From Alphaproteobacteria bacterium UBA6187 (GTDB lineage Bacteria; Pseudomonadota; Alphaproteobacteria; Rickettsiales; UBA6187), in the NCBI GenBank assembly GCA_002422795.1, contig DITJ01000068.1, positions 644 through 14,629 on the forward strand: a stretch of 13,986 bases of DNA, written 5' to 3'. The notes below the pieces were generated by a model, which saw nothing but the letters and a program-made list of their open reading frames with translations, ran no database searches and had not been told where the DNA came from. Numbering within the stretch: the stretch's first letter is position 1; each line of letters begins with the position of its first letter. Position numbers and translations under genes: made by a program. Of this stretch, positions 1 to 7,419 are shown piece by piece.

Positions 1-63
1 AAATCTTAAATCTAAAATCTTAAATCTTTCCTATTCCCTATTCCCTAATCCCTATTCCCTCCA
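1..63. repeat. Heptamer array upstream of leuS (two unit families)
   Basis: From base 1 the sequence reads in unbroken 7-nt phase: AAATCTT, AAATCTA, AAATCTT, AAATCTT, TCCTATT, CCCTATT, CCCTAAT, CCCTATT, CCCTCCA. The first family matches the right arm of the hairpin at 13223-13290; the second resembles the CCCTAGT units at 9863-9897. The array stops 7 nt before the leuS start codon, so it occupies the place of a leader and ribosome binding site; no Shine-Dalgarno sequence is visible. The window edge cuts the array, so an inverted left arm may lie outside. Confidence 0.75.
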
Positions 64-70
64 CTTAGCC

Positions 71-2755
71 ATGTCCCAGCAAATAATTCCAAATTACAAT
101 TTCAAAGAAACCGAATCCCGTTGGCAAGCTTTATGGGATGCGCAGAAAACTTTTGCGGCTGTAGAAAATAGCAGCAAAAAGAAATATTATGTGCTGGAAA
201 TGTTTCCATATCCTTCCGGCAAAATCCATATGGGGCATTTGCGTAACTATACGCTTGGCGATGTGGTTGCCAGATATAAACGTGCGCAAGGTTATAATGT
301 GCTGCACCCGATGGGCTGGGATAGTTTTGGTCTTCCGGCTGAAAATGCCGCTATTGAAAATAATGTGCATCCTGCGAAATGGACATATGAAAATATCGCG
401 CACATGCGTAAGCAGTTAAAGAAAATCGGCTTTTCTTATGATTGGGATAGGGAAGTTGCAACTTGTTCCCCTGAATATTACCAGCATGAACAAAAAATGT
501 TCCTGGATTTCCTAAAGGCTGGCATTGCCTACCAAAAAGATTCTATGGTCAATTGGGACCCGGTAGATAATACCGTGCTTGCTAATGAGCAGGTGGTAGA
601 TGGCAGGGGCTGGCGCTCCGGCGCTATTGTTGAACGCCGCAAATTACGCCAATGGTTCCTTAAAATTTCTGATTTTGCTGAAGATTTGCTTGAAGGCCTT
701 AAAACTCTAGAAAACTGGCCGGAAAAAGTGCGCCTTATGCAGGAACGCTGGATTGGTAAATCAAGCGGCTTGCGAATATTTTTTGAAGTGAAGGGTAGGG
801 CAGAGCGGCTTGAAGTATATACCACTCGCCCGGATACTATTTTTGGCGCATCTTTCTGCGCTATATCGCCTAACCACCCGCTTGCATCTGAACTTGCAGA
901 AAAAAGCCCGGAAATAAAAGCATTCATCGAAGAATGCAATAAAATGGGTATGGCGGAAGAAATTATTGAAAAAGCCGAGAAAAAAGGCGTAGATACCGGC
1001 CTTAAAATTATGCATCCGTTTATAGAAGGCGCAGAATTACCGCTTTATGTGGCGAATTTTGTACTGATGGATTATGGTTCCGGCGCGATATTTGCCTGCC
1101 CTGCGCACGACCAGCGAGATCTGGATTTTGCACGTAAATATAACCTTCCGGTTACTGTAGTGGTGGCTCCCGAAGGCCAGAATGTTGTTGTTGAAAATGA
1201 AGCCTATACTGAAAACGGTATATTAGTTAATTCTCAGTTCCTCAATGGAATGACGGTGGAAGCAGCCAAGCAGGAAATATCCAACCGTATAGAAAAGCGC
1301 GGGCATGGTAAAGCCACCATTAACTTCCGCCTGCGCGACTGGGGCATTTCACGCCAGCGTTATTGGGGCTGCCCGATTCCTATTATATATTGCGATACTT
1401 GCGGCGCGGTTCCAGTGCCAGAAAAAGATTTGCCGGTAACGCTTCCCGAAGATGTAGATTTAACTGGCATTGGCAACCCGCTTGCGCGTCACCCAAGCTG
1501 GAAACATGTAAATTGCCCAACATGCGATAAACCTGCGGTTCGTGAAACGGATACATTCGATACATTCTTTGAATCATCATGGTATTTTGCAAGGTTCTGC
1601 TCCCCTGACGCTGCAAATGGTATTGATAAAAATAAAGCTGATTACTGGCTGCCGGTTGACCAATATATTGGCGGTGTTGAACATGCAGTGCTTCATTTGC
1701 TTTACGCGCGCTTTTTCACCCGCGCCCTTGCAAAATGTGGTTATGTAGGAATTAAAGAGCCATTTGCGGGACTGCTAACGCAAGGTATGGTGTGCCTGGA
1801 GACCTATCAGGATAAAAATGATAAATGGCTTTTCCCTGAAGAAGTGCGCAAGGAAAAAGATAAATCCTATCATGTTACAACCGGTGAGGAAGTAACTGTT
1901 GGGCGCTCGCAAAAAATGAGCAAATCCAAGAAAAATGTGGTAGATCCTGACCATATAGTAAATAGCTATGGCGCGGATACTGCGCGGCTTTTCATGCTTT
2001 CAGATAGCCCACCGGAGCGTGACCTTGAATGGAGTGATTCCGGTGTTGAAGGCGCATGGCGGTATTTGAATAGATTGTGGAAGCTTGTGGTGGAGAATAA
2101 GGAATTTTATAAACCAAATGATAATCTATTGCGAGATCATTTAGTAAAATTCAAAACAGACGATCAAGTTATAAAGATTCGCAGATTAACTCATAAGACC
2201 ATTAAGGCTGTAACATCTGATTTAAATGGTTTTCATTTCAATAAAGCTATTGCGCGCATTCGTGAATTTTCTAATGCTATAGAGGATGAAGTTAAAAGAC
2301 TTAAATCACTGGAAGAAAATCTAAAACGTGGGGTTGCAGAAAAACTATTCGATAATCCAACTTCAATAAATACTTTAGATAATACACAGTCTATTGCTCC
2401 TGCTTTATTAAATTTGGCGGTTTTTTCTGAATCTATTGATATGCTTATTAAGCTTATACAGCCAATGATACCGCATATTGCAGAAGAATTATGGCTGCAA
2501 CTTGGGCATAAGGAAATGCTTGTTGATGTGGCATGGCCTGTTGCTGATAAAACTTTGGTAGTTGACGATACGGTTACTATTGCAGTACAGATAAATGGTA
2601 AGTTAAAAGTGGCACTTGAAATTGGTAAAGATTTACCAAAAGAAGAAGTTGAGAAAATTGCCCTTGCTAATGAAAAAGTAAAAATTGCACTAGAAGGCAA
2701 AGAGGTTCGTAAGGTAATTATTGTACCAAACAGGATTGTAAATGTTGTTGTTTAA
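71..2755 (+). CDS. leuS: Leucyl-tRNA synthetase
   Basis: Class I aminoacyl-tRNA synthetase that charges tRNA-Leu with leucine in the cytoplasm. The 894-residue product has the Rossmann signature HMGH (residues 53-56) and KMSKS (615-619). The CP1 editing domain shows TTRPD (251-255), the threonine-rich region that helps reject mischarged tRNA, and CPAHDQRD with Asp347. A four-cysteine zinc-type module (C441/C444 and C482/C485) and the C-terminal anticodon-binding and tail regions follow, ending in VRKVIIVPNRIVNVVV. It is slightly longer than the E. coli enzyme (860 residues); some extra length lies in a charged stretch around residues 740-775. The start ATG follows a heptamer array rather than a Shine-Dalgarno site. 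The 3' end overlaps lptE by 14 nt, suggesting co-transcription and coupled translation. Confidence 0.98.
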   Translation: MSQQIIPNYNFKETESRWQALWDAQKTFAAVENSSKKKYYVLEMFPYPSGKIHMGHLRNYTLGDVVARYKRAQGYNVLHPMGWDSFGLPAENAAIENNVHPAKWTYENIAHMRKQLKKIGFSYDWDREVATCSPEYYQHEQKMFLDFLKAGIAYQKDSMVNWDPVDNTVLANEQVVDGRGWRSGAIVERRKLRQWFLKISDFAEDLLEGLKTLENWPEKVRLMQERWIGKSSGLRIFFEVKGRAERLEVYTTRPDTIFGASFCAISPNHPLASELAEKSPEIKAFIEECNKMGMAEEIIEKAEKKGVDTGLKIMHPFIEGAELPLYVANFVLMDYGSGAIFACPAHDQRDLDFARKYNLPVTVVVAPEGQNVVVENEAYTENGILVNSQFLNGMTVEAAKQEISNRIEKRGHGKATINFRLRDWGISRQRYWGCPIPIIYCDTCGAVPVPEKDLPVTLPEDVDLTGIGNPLARHPSWKHVNCPTCDKPAVRETDTFDTFFESSWYFARFCSPDAANGIDKNKADYWLPVDQYIGGVEHAVLHLLYARFFTRALAKCGYVGIKEPFAGLLTQGMVCLETYQDKNDKWLFPEEVRKEKDKSYHVTTGEEVTVGRSQKMSKSKKNVVDPDHIVNSYGADTARLFMLSDSPPERDLEWSDSGVEGAWRYLNRLWKLVVENKEFYKPNDNLLRDHLVKFKTDDQVIKIRRLTHKTIKAVTSDLNGFHFNKAIARIREFSNAIEDEVKRLKSLEENLKRGVAEKLFDNPTSINTLDNTQSIAPALLNLAVFSESIDMLIKLIQPMIPHIAEELWLQLGHKEMLVDVAWPVADKTLVVDDTVTIAVQINGKLKVALEIGKDLPKEEVEKIALANEKVKIALEGKEVRKVIIVPNRIVNVVV

Positions 2756-3305
2756 AATGCCAGGGATTAAGGGATTAAGACAGAATGGAAAAGGGAAATC
2801 TTCATTCCCCCATTCATTCGCCTCCATTATAGCCATTATTATGCTGGTAATACTATCGGCTTGCGGTTTTACGCCAGTGCATTCTAAGCAAGGCGATAAT
2901 GAAGAGGTTGCAAGGAAGCTTGCGTCTATTTACGTAAAACCTATAAAAACACTTCTTGGCCAGGAATATGTAAATACACTTGAAGATATCCTTGATCCTA
3001 GCCGTACTGGTACGGTTAAGGAATATGAGATGGAAGTTGTCGTAAGTAAAGATGTAAGCGCCCTGGCGATAGAGCGGGATAGGACAATTACGCGTTATAA
3101 AGTTGCTGTTACAGCCAATTATACACTAAAAGAAATTGCCAGTGGTAAAATTATTTCGTCAGGAATAGTAAGGGGCAGTTCGGAATATGATAAAGTGGAT
3201 TCAGACTATGCTACCTATGTATCTGAAAATGATACCACGAACCGCGCAATCAGGGAACTTGCGCAAGATACAAAAATCAGGATAATGTCGGCATTGATTA
3301 AATAG
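2742..3305 (+). CDS. lptE: LPS-assembly lipoprotein LptE
   Basis: Outer-membrane lipoprotein that plugs the LptD barrel and helps deliver lipopolysaccharide to the cell surface. The product has a basic N-terminus, a hydrophobic segment (about residues 27-40) and a lipobox LSAC (38-41), so Cys41 is the predicted lipidated residue. The CGFTPVHS that follows is typical of alphaproteobacterial LptE. The mature part (about 147 residues) is a mixed alpha/beta domain. The leader is unusually long: residues 8-26 are encoded by an octamer repeat array (2763-2818), with two copies of GGGATTAA. The start at 2742 overlaps leuS; ATG 2757 is an in-frame alternative and ATG 2841 would leave a very short signal peptide. 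No Shine-Dalgarno site is obvious. Location between leuS and holA matches the common alphaproteobacterial order. The function is confident, the exact start is not. Confidence 0.88.
   Translation: MLLFKMPGIKGLRQNGKGKSSFPHSFASIIAIIMLVILSACGFTPVHSKQGDNEEVARKLASIYVKPIKTLLGQEYVNTLEDILDPSRTGTVKEYEMEVVVSKDVSALAIERDRTITRYKVAVTANYTLKEIASGKIISSGIVRGSSEYDKVDSDYATYVSENDTTNRAIRELAQDTKIRIMSALIK
2763..2818. repeat. Octamer array inside the lptE leader
   Basis: GGGATTAA occurs twice in tandem (2763-2770, 2771-2778) and the following bases can be cut into 8-nt blocks. GAATGG (2783-2788) can pair with CCATTC (2810-2815), and GGGAA (2793-2797) with TTCCC (2805-2809), giving an imperfect hairpin. The GGGATTAAG motif recurs, reverse-complemented, in the octamer element inside phaC. 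The array encodes residues 8-26 of LptE, before the hydrophobic signal segment. Confidence 0.55.
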
Positions 3306-3383
3306 TTCGTATTTTGTGGTTTGTCGTTTGTAATAATAATCAATCACCAACCACGAACTAACAACCACCAACTACAAACTACC
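3304..3383. repeat. Heptamer inverted-repeat element filling the lptE-holA gap
   Basis: The left part reads AGTTCGT, ATTTTGT, GGTTTGT, CGTTTGT (3304-3331). The right part reads AATCACC, AACCACG, AACTAAC, AACCACC, AACTACA, AACTACC (3342-3383), in 7-nt phase and roughly the reverse complement of the left family. AGTTCGT (3304-3310) pairs with ACGAACT (3353-3359). The element starts within the lptE stop codon and ends one base before the holA ATG, so it makes up the whole gap. A 17-nt stretch (3313-3329) is identical to 6741-6757 inside the glutamine-synthetase-like gene. Confidence 0.75.
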
Positions 3384-3384
3384 C

Positions 3385-4404
3385 ATGAAACTCCCGCCAG
3401 CCAGGAATGAAAGCTTTGCAAAGAAACCCGATGCCGGGGTGAAGGCTGTGCTGGTATATGGGCCAGATAGCGGCATGGTTGCGCAAAAAAGCAGGCAGAT
3501 GCTGCTCGCAACGGTTGATAACCCCGCCGACCCTTTTTGCGTTGTGCATATGTCATTCGATGATATTAAAAATGAACCAGCCCGCCTTGCCGATGAAATT
3601 AATGCAATGAGCCTTATGGGTGGACGTAGGTTTATAAGAATTATGGATGCGCAAGCCAGTATGCCCGAAGAAATTGGCGCGGCAATATTATCATCAAAAA
3701 GTGATACTATGGTTGTGTTTGAAGCTTCAGAGCTTGCCCCAACATCTTCTTTGCGTAAATTTTTCGAGCAGGAGCCAAGCATAGTAGCGCTTGCCTGTTA
3801 TAAGGACGATATAGGGGCGGTTCGCCAGGTTGTGCAGGGGTCTTTGCGTGAAAATGGCTACGCGCCTGATAATGATGCGGTTAATTATCTTACCAATAGT
3901 TTTGCGGGCGATAGGCTGGTGATACTTAGTGAAGTGGAAAAATTAATTACCTATATGGGTGCTGAAAAAAGAATCACCATTGATGATGTGAAAGCCTGTG
4001 TGGGCGATAATGTGGAATCTTCACTTGATGAATTATGTTTTGCGGTGGCAGCAAGGGATTTAGTGCAGATTGAAAAAACCCTGCAAAGGATATTTGTTGA
4101 AGGCATGGGCGCAATTGCACCAATTCGGGCTATTTTAAGATATTTTTTCCGCTTGCAGCAGGCGCGTAGCTTTATGGCAAGCGGGGCAGATGAACAACAG
4201 GCGGTTTCTATGTTAAGGCCACCGGTGTTTTTTAAGCAGGTTAATGGCTTTAAAGCCCATCTTAGAATATGGAATGTAGGCGCAATTGATAATATGATAA
4301 TCGCCCTGAATAAATTGGAGGCTGAATGCAAACAAACCGGCAGCCCGGCAGAGTTGCTTTTAACTAAGTTTTTATGTACAGTGATTGCGAAGAAGTTGGG
4401 GTAG
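3385..4404 (+). CDS. holA: DNA polymerase III subunit delta
   Basis: Delta subunit of the clamp loader, the 'wrench' that opens the beta sliding clamp so that it can be loaded at primed DNA. The 339-residue product has the family's N-terminal AAA+-like fold: MKLPPAR start, strand and turn VLVYGPDSGMV (about 22-32) without a true Walker A motif, and LMGGRRFIRI (about 75-84). A helical lid follows, then a C-terminal collar region with AIAPIRAILRYFFRLQQA. The ending LLTKFLCTVIAKKLG and the full length fit the family. There is no visible Shine-Dalgarno sequence; the bases directly before the ATG belong to a heptamer element. The gene follows lptE by 79 nt and is probably in the same transcript as leuS and lptE. 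Confidence 0.93.
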   Translation: MKLPPARNESFAKKPDAGVKAVLVYGPDSGMVAQKSRQMLLATVDNPADPFCVVHMSFDDIKNEPARLADEINAMSLMGGRRFIRIMDAQASMPEEIGAAILSSKSDTMVVFEASELAPTSSLRKFFEQEPSIVALACYKDDIGAVRQVVQGSLRENGYAPDNDAVNYLTNSFAGDRLVILSEVEKLITYMGAEKRITIDDVKACVGDNVESSLDELCFAVAARDLVQIEKTLQRIFVEGMGAIAPIRAILRYFFRLQQARSFMASGADEQQAVSMLRPPVFFKQVNGFKAHLRIWNVGAIDNMIIALNKLEAECKQTGSPAELLLTKFLCTVIAKKLG

Positions 4405-4445
4405 AAGTCCTGGATTGTTTTAGTTTGAAATGGCTGTTTTATGTC

Positions 4446-4552
4446 CGTCATTGGATGCGAAGCGTGGCAATCCATACTATGTAACAACAAAGCTGTGTAT
4501 TTTGCGGTAACATCGTATGGATTGCCACGCCACTTCGTGGCTCGCAATGACG
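4446..4552. repeat. REP/MITE-like inverted repeat of the 'cgtcattgcgag...ggcaatcc' type
   Basis: The left arm (4446-4480) and right arm (4511-4552) are inverted copies; GTGGCAATCCATAC is perfectly matched between them. The right arm, read on the minus strand, contains CGTCATTGCGAG, then the small palindrome CCACGAAGTGG, then CGTGGCAATCCATAC; the left arm lacks part of that inner palindrome. Sequences of this type are known as dispersed intergenic hairpins in several bacterial genomes. The loop of about 30 nt has no coding potential. It lies between holA and panC and could fold in RNA on either strand. Confidence 0.75.
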
Positions 4553-4566
4553 AACGGTTCGTTTTT
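4550..4566 (+). terminator. Possible weak terminator after holA
   Basis: ACGAA and TTCGT form a 5-bp stem around a CGG loop, followed by TTTT and further T-rich sequence. The stem is short, so termination would be weak unless the adjacent large inverted repeat helps. It would separate holA from panC. Confidence 0.25.
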
Positions 4567-4625
4567 AATCTTTTACACCAAATTTAAGAATACATACATT
4601 CTACAAAACTCTAAATATATATTAA

Positions 4626-5468
4626 ATGCAAATAATCCGTACCAAACAAGAATTACGCCAGGCAATATCTGCTTTAAAAGCAAATGGTAAATCCATTGGT
4701 TTTGTGCCAACTATGGGAGCTTTGCACCCAGGGCATATATCCCTTATTGATATAGCAAAGAGTAAGGCAGATGCGGTTGTATCCAGTATTTTCGTGAACC
4801 CGGCGCAATTTGCCCCGCATGAGGATTTTGATAAATATCCGCGCACAGAGCAAAGCGACCTTGCCAGGCTTGAGATTAGTGGCGTATCAATAGCATATTT
4901 GCCAAATAAAGCCGAAATATACCCTGAAAACTTTTCAACCCAGATATCAATGGGCAATATTGGAAAAATATTGGAAGGTGTAAGCCGCCCGCATTTCTTT
5001 GATGGTGTGGCGTTGGTAGTTACAAAATTATTTATGCAGGTAATGCCTGATATTGCAATATTCGGTGAGAAAGATTACCAGCAGCTTACGGTGATAAAAA
5101 AACTAGTGCGTGAGCTTGATATTCCGGTGGAAGTTATTGGCGCGCCTATCCTTCGTGAAGAGGATGGATTGGCGATGTCTTCCCGCAATGTATATCTTGG
5201 AAGTGAGGCGCGAAAAATATCTTCTAATCTATACAAAGTGCTTAATATAATAAAAGAAAAGCTCATTGCCGGAGAAGATGTAAAACAAACTCTGTTATGG
5301 GGTGAGACTGAATTGCTTAAAGCTGGTTTTGAGCAGGTCGATTATTTAACACTTTGCAATGCAGAAACACTTGAAACTACAGAAGATTTGCAAGAACCGG
5401 TACGCCTTCTTGCTACGGTGCGAATATCTGGTATAAGGCTGCTTGATAATATTGCAATAATATTGTAA
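4626..5468 (+). CDS. panC: Pantothenate synthetase (pantoate-beta-alanine ligase)
   Basis: Joins pantoate and beta-alanine, with ATP to AMP, to make pantothenate, the precursor of coenzyme A. The 280-residue length is normal. Motifs of the HIGH-type nucleotidyltransferase fold are present: PTMGALHPGH with HPGH at 34-37, FVNPAQF near 56-62, PHFFDGVALVVTKLF (122-136), GEKDYQQL (147-154) and the KMSKS-equivalent LAMSSRN (182-188). Catalytic residues expected for the family appear intact. The ATG is preceded by AT-rich sequence without a Shine-Dalgarno site. The gene lies next to mipZ, an adjacency seen in alphaproteobacteria. CoA made from its product feeds the acetyl-CoA-dependent PHA genes in this window, but nothing indicates a direct link. 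Confidence 0.96.
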   Translation: MQIIRTKQELRQAISALKANGKSIGFVPTMGALHPGHISLIDIAKSKADAVVSSIFVNPAQFAPHEDFDKYPRTEQSDLARLEISGVSIAYLPNKAEIYPENFSTQISMGNIGKILEGVSRPHFFDGVALVVTKLFMQVMPDIAIFGEKDYQQLTVIKKLVRELDIPVEVIGAPILREEDGLAMSSRNVYLGSEARKISSNLYKVLNIIKEKLIAGEDVKQTLLWGETELLKAGFEQVDYLTLCNAETLETTEDLQEPVRLLATVRISGIRLLDNIAIIL

Positions 5469-5488
5469 CATCTGCGATGATAATAGCC

Positions 5489-5529
5489 TTGACGTTGTGC
5501 GGAAATATCTTTAATACATCTAGTATAAT
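5489..5529 (+). promoter_or_regulatory. Candidate sigma70-type promoter for mipZ
   Basis: A perfect TATAAT lies at 5524-5529, 32 nt before the mipZ start. A good -35 hexamer, TTGACG (5489-5494), is present, but the spacing to TATAAT is 29 nt, too long. TTGACG would instead pair with the poorer TAATAC at 5512-5517 (17-nt spacing). Either TATAAT works with a weak -35 or the upstream pair is used. The strong Shine-Dalgarno AGGGG at 5553-5557, absent from most neighbours, supports an independent start of expression here. Confidence 0.45.
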
Positions 5530-5561
5530 TTTACTGAGCAAACACTAGTAATAGGGGTTCT

Positions 5562-6419
5562 ATGACTAATACTATAAATAATCCATATGTAATTGTAGTT
5601 GGTAATGAAAAGGGTGGGGTGGGTAAAACCACTATAAGTATGCATCTTATAACCAGTTTATTGTATGATGGATACAAGGTTACCAGTATTGATATAGATT
5701 CACGCCAGCGCTCGCTTTCCCATTATTTAGAAAACCGCACTAAAACCAGCGCAGATAAAAACCTTGCCTTGCCTGTACCGCTTCATAATATAGTTACTAA
5801 GAGCAAGTTGGATTCAGGTAAGGAAAATGAGGCTGATGAAAAAGCCCGTTTTATAGATGTTATTGAAAATGCACGCGGCAAAAGCGATATAATTGTAATT
5901 GATGCTCCTGGTAATGATACTTATCTATCACGCCTTGCACATTCCTATGCGAATATGCTTATCACCCCGATAAATGATAGTTTTATAGACCTTAACCTGC
6001 TTGCCAAAGTGGATGAAGAAACCTTCCGCATGGATAAACACGGTTTATATAGCGAAGTTGTATGGCAGGCTAAAATGCAGCTCGCACAACGTTCTGGCGG
6101 CGAGGTTGATTGGGTTATATTACGTAACCGACTTTCCCATGTTGATGCCCATAATAAGCGCAATATGTTTATTGCACTTGAAAGCTTTACAAAGCGTTCT
6201 GGTGCAAGGCTTGCCGAGGGCTTAAGTGAAAGGGTTATATATAAGGAATTATTCTTAAAAGGCATGACCTTACTTGATATTGGGGCAAATGGTTTAGAGA
6301 TGTCGCTTACTATGTCGCATGTTACTGCGCGTATGGAACTGCGTAAATTTATGGATTTCCTTAATATCACCGAGAAGCTTAATAAAAGGAAGCAGGTACC
6401 AGTACAGGAATTGGTGTAA
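5562..6419 (+). CDS. mipZ: Division-plane positioning ATPase MipZ (ParA/MinD family)
   Basis: In Caulobacter, MipZ binds ParB at the chromosome poles, forms a gradient and blocks FtsZ assembly away from midcell. The 285-residue product has a deviant Walker A motif GNEKGGVGKTT (14-24, with signature lysine 17 and Lys22), the family-specific SIDIDSRQRS (42-51), a Walker B-type strand with DAPGND (114-119), and SRLAHSYANMLITPINDSFIDLNLLA (from 123), which closely follows MipZ rather than ordinary ParA. The start is well supported by AGGGG four bases upstream. The gene sits between panC and the glutamine-synthetase-like gene, with 38 nt to the latter and no terminator between, so these two may share a transcript. 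A plain ParA is the alternative, but the motif details favour MipZ. Confidence 0.93.
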   Translation: MTNTINNPYVIVVGNEKGGVGKTTISMHLITSLLYDGYKVTSIDIDSRQRSLSHYLENRTKTSADKNLALPVPLHNIVTKSKLDSGKENEADEKARFIDVIENARGKSDIIVIDAPGNDTYLSRLAHSYANMLITPINDSFIDLNLLAKVDEETFRMDKHGLYSEVVWQAKMQLAQRSGGEVDWVILRNRLSHVDAHNKRNMFIALESFTKRSGARLAEGLSERVIYKELFLKGMTLLDIGANGLEMSLTMSHVTARMELRKFMDFLNITEKLNKRKQVPVQELV

Positions 6420-6457
6420 TTGCTAACAGTGGCTGATAGCCTTAATTGTAAATATAT

Positions 6458-7339
6458 ATGCTGAAAAAACAAATACTCGACGCTATATATGGGAAATTCC
6501 GTGAAAAAACCGGCTATGGGATAGTTGTAGGTGTTGAGCAGGAGTTTTACATCAGGGAAGAAGAGTTTGCGGAGCATAACCAATCATTAATCATGTCATG
6601 CTTAAACGCTGAACTTTCCAAATTTCCGTTTTTCAGTGAAGTTGAAAAAGAAAAAGGCGAAGGACAGTTTGAGGTGCAGATTTCACCAGCCGATAACCCT
6701 GCGGTTATGGCGGATATGGTGGAGATGTTAAGAAAGCTCGTTTGTGGTTTGTCGTTTATCGATGGTCGTGAGTATAACGACAAACTAAAAACCACAAACA
6801 ATAAACGAATTTCTTTTTCTGCAAAACCCTATCCAGACCAGCCCGGTAGCGCTATGCACGTAAATATAAACCTTACGGATAGTGAAGGTAATAATGTGTT
6901 TTGCAGGAATGGTGAAGCAGAAAGCACACTTCTGGAATATTCAATTGCTGGCTTGCTTGAGCTTATGCCGGCTTCCATGAAATATTTTGCGCCCTATGAT
7001 GAGGCATATATAAGATATACAGAGCATGGCATGGAATCGCCTTCCACATATAGCTGGGGGGCGGATAATCGCACTGTGGCCTTACGGATTCCATCAGTGC
7101 CGCTTAACCCGTATGCGAGGCGTATTGAACACCGGGTTTCATGCGCAGATAGCGACCCTTATCTTGTAATTGCCGCAATTATTGCCGGTCTGGAATATGG
7201 AATTGTAAATAAGTTAGAAAATAAACATCCCAAAATCTGGGGTAATGCATTTTTACCGCAATATAATTTATCAAAGTTACCGCATAGTTTTGCAGAGGCT
7301 GATAATATCCAGCACGAATATCTGGAAAATATTATGTGA
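6458..7339 (+). CDS. Short glutamine-synthetase-fold protein lacking the N-terminal beta-grasp domain
   Basis: The 293-residue product matches only the catalytic (C-terminal) domain of glutamine synthetases: GVEQEFYI (25-32), GEGQFEVQISP (67-77), KPYPDQPGSAMHVNINL (123-139), NRTVALRIPS (204-213) and RRIEHRVSCADSDPYLVIAAIIAGLEYG (221-248). The glutamate pair, the metal/ATP-site histidine (His134) and the Arg/Glu positions of these motifs look conserved. Full GlnA proteins are about 440-470 residues and place their active site between one subunit's N-terminal domain and the next subunit's catalytic domain; that N-terminal domain is absent, and the C-terminus is also short. Classical ammonia assimilation is therefore doubtful; a gamma-glutamyl ligase, a regulatory or a decaying protein are possible. 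A heptamer palindrome (6739-6808) encodes residues 95-117. There is no clear Shine-Dalgarno site; the gene follows mipZ by 38 nt. Confidence 0.82.
   Translation: MLKKQILDAIYGKFREKTGYGIVVGVEQEFYIREEEFAEHNQSLIMSCLNAELSKFPFFSEVEKEKGEGQFEVQISPADNPAVMADMVEMLRKLVCGLSFIDGREYNDKLKTTNNKRISFSAKPYPDQPGSAMHVNINLTDSEGNNVFCRNGEAESTLLEYSIAGLLELMPASMKYFAPYDEAYIRYTEHGMESPSTYSWGADNRTVALRIPSVPLNPYARRIEHRVSCADSDPYLVIAAIIAGLEYGIVNKLENKHPKIWGNAFLPQYNLSKLPHSFAEADNIQHEYLENIM
6739..6808. repeat. In-frame heptamer palindrome inside the glutamine-synthetase-like gene
   Basis: Ten consecutive 7-nt blocks run CGTTTGT, GGTTTGT, CGTTTAT, CGATGGT, CGTGAGT, ATAACGA, CAAACTA, AAAACCA, CAAACAA, TAAACGA. Arms 6740-6761 and 6778-6799 pair: 11 perfect base pairs at the base, then 3 mismatches, 4 pairs, 1 mismatch and 3 pairs around a 16-nt loop. 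It encodes about residues 95-117, a segment between a helix and the conserved KPYPDQPGS strand where ordinary glutamine synthetases continue without such sequence. It shares 17 identical bases with the lptE-holA intergenic element. Confidence 0.75.
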
Positions 7340-7419
7340 ATTTATATACTCCCTCTCATGATAGGTGGGATAATATGATTAGGAATAATGTAGGTTTGCA
7401 TGTTCATGCAGGAGTCTTC

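Noticed and set aside
1..63. CRISPR array
   Set aside because: Units are 7-8 nt without spacers and diverge within each array; no cas genes are present.
2281..2400. Extra length in the C-terminal part of LeuRS as another in-frame repeat insertion
   Set aside because: The DNA shows neither 7/8-nt phase nor an inverted repeat, so it is treated as normal family variation.
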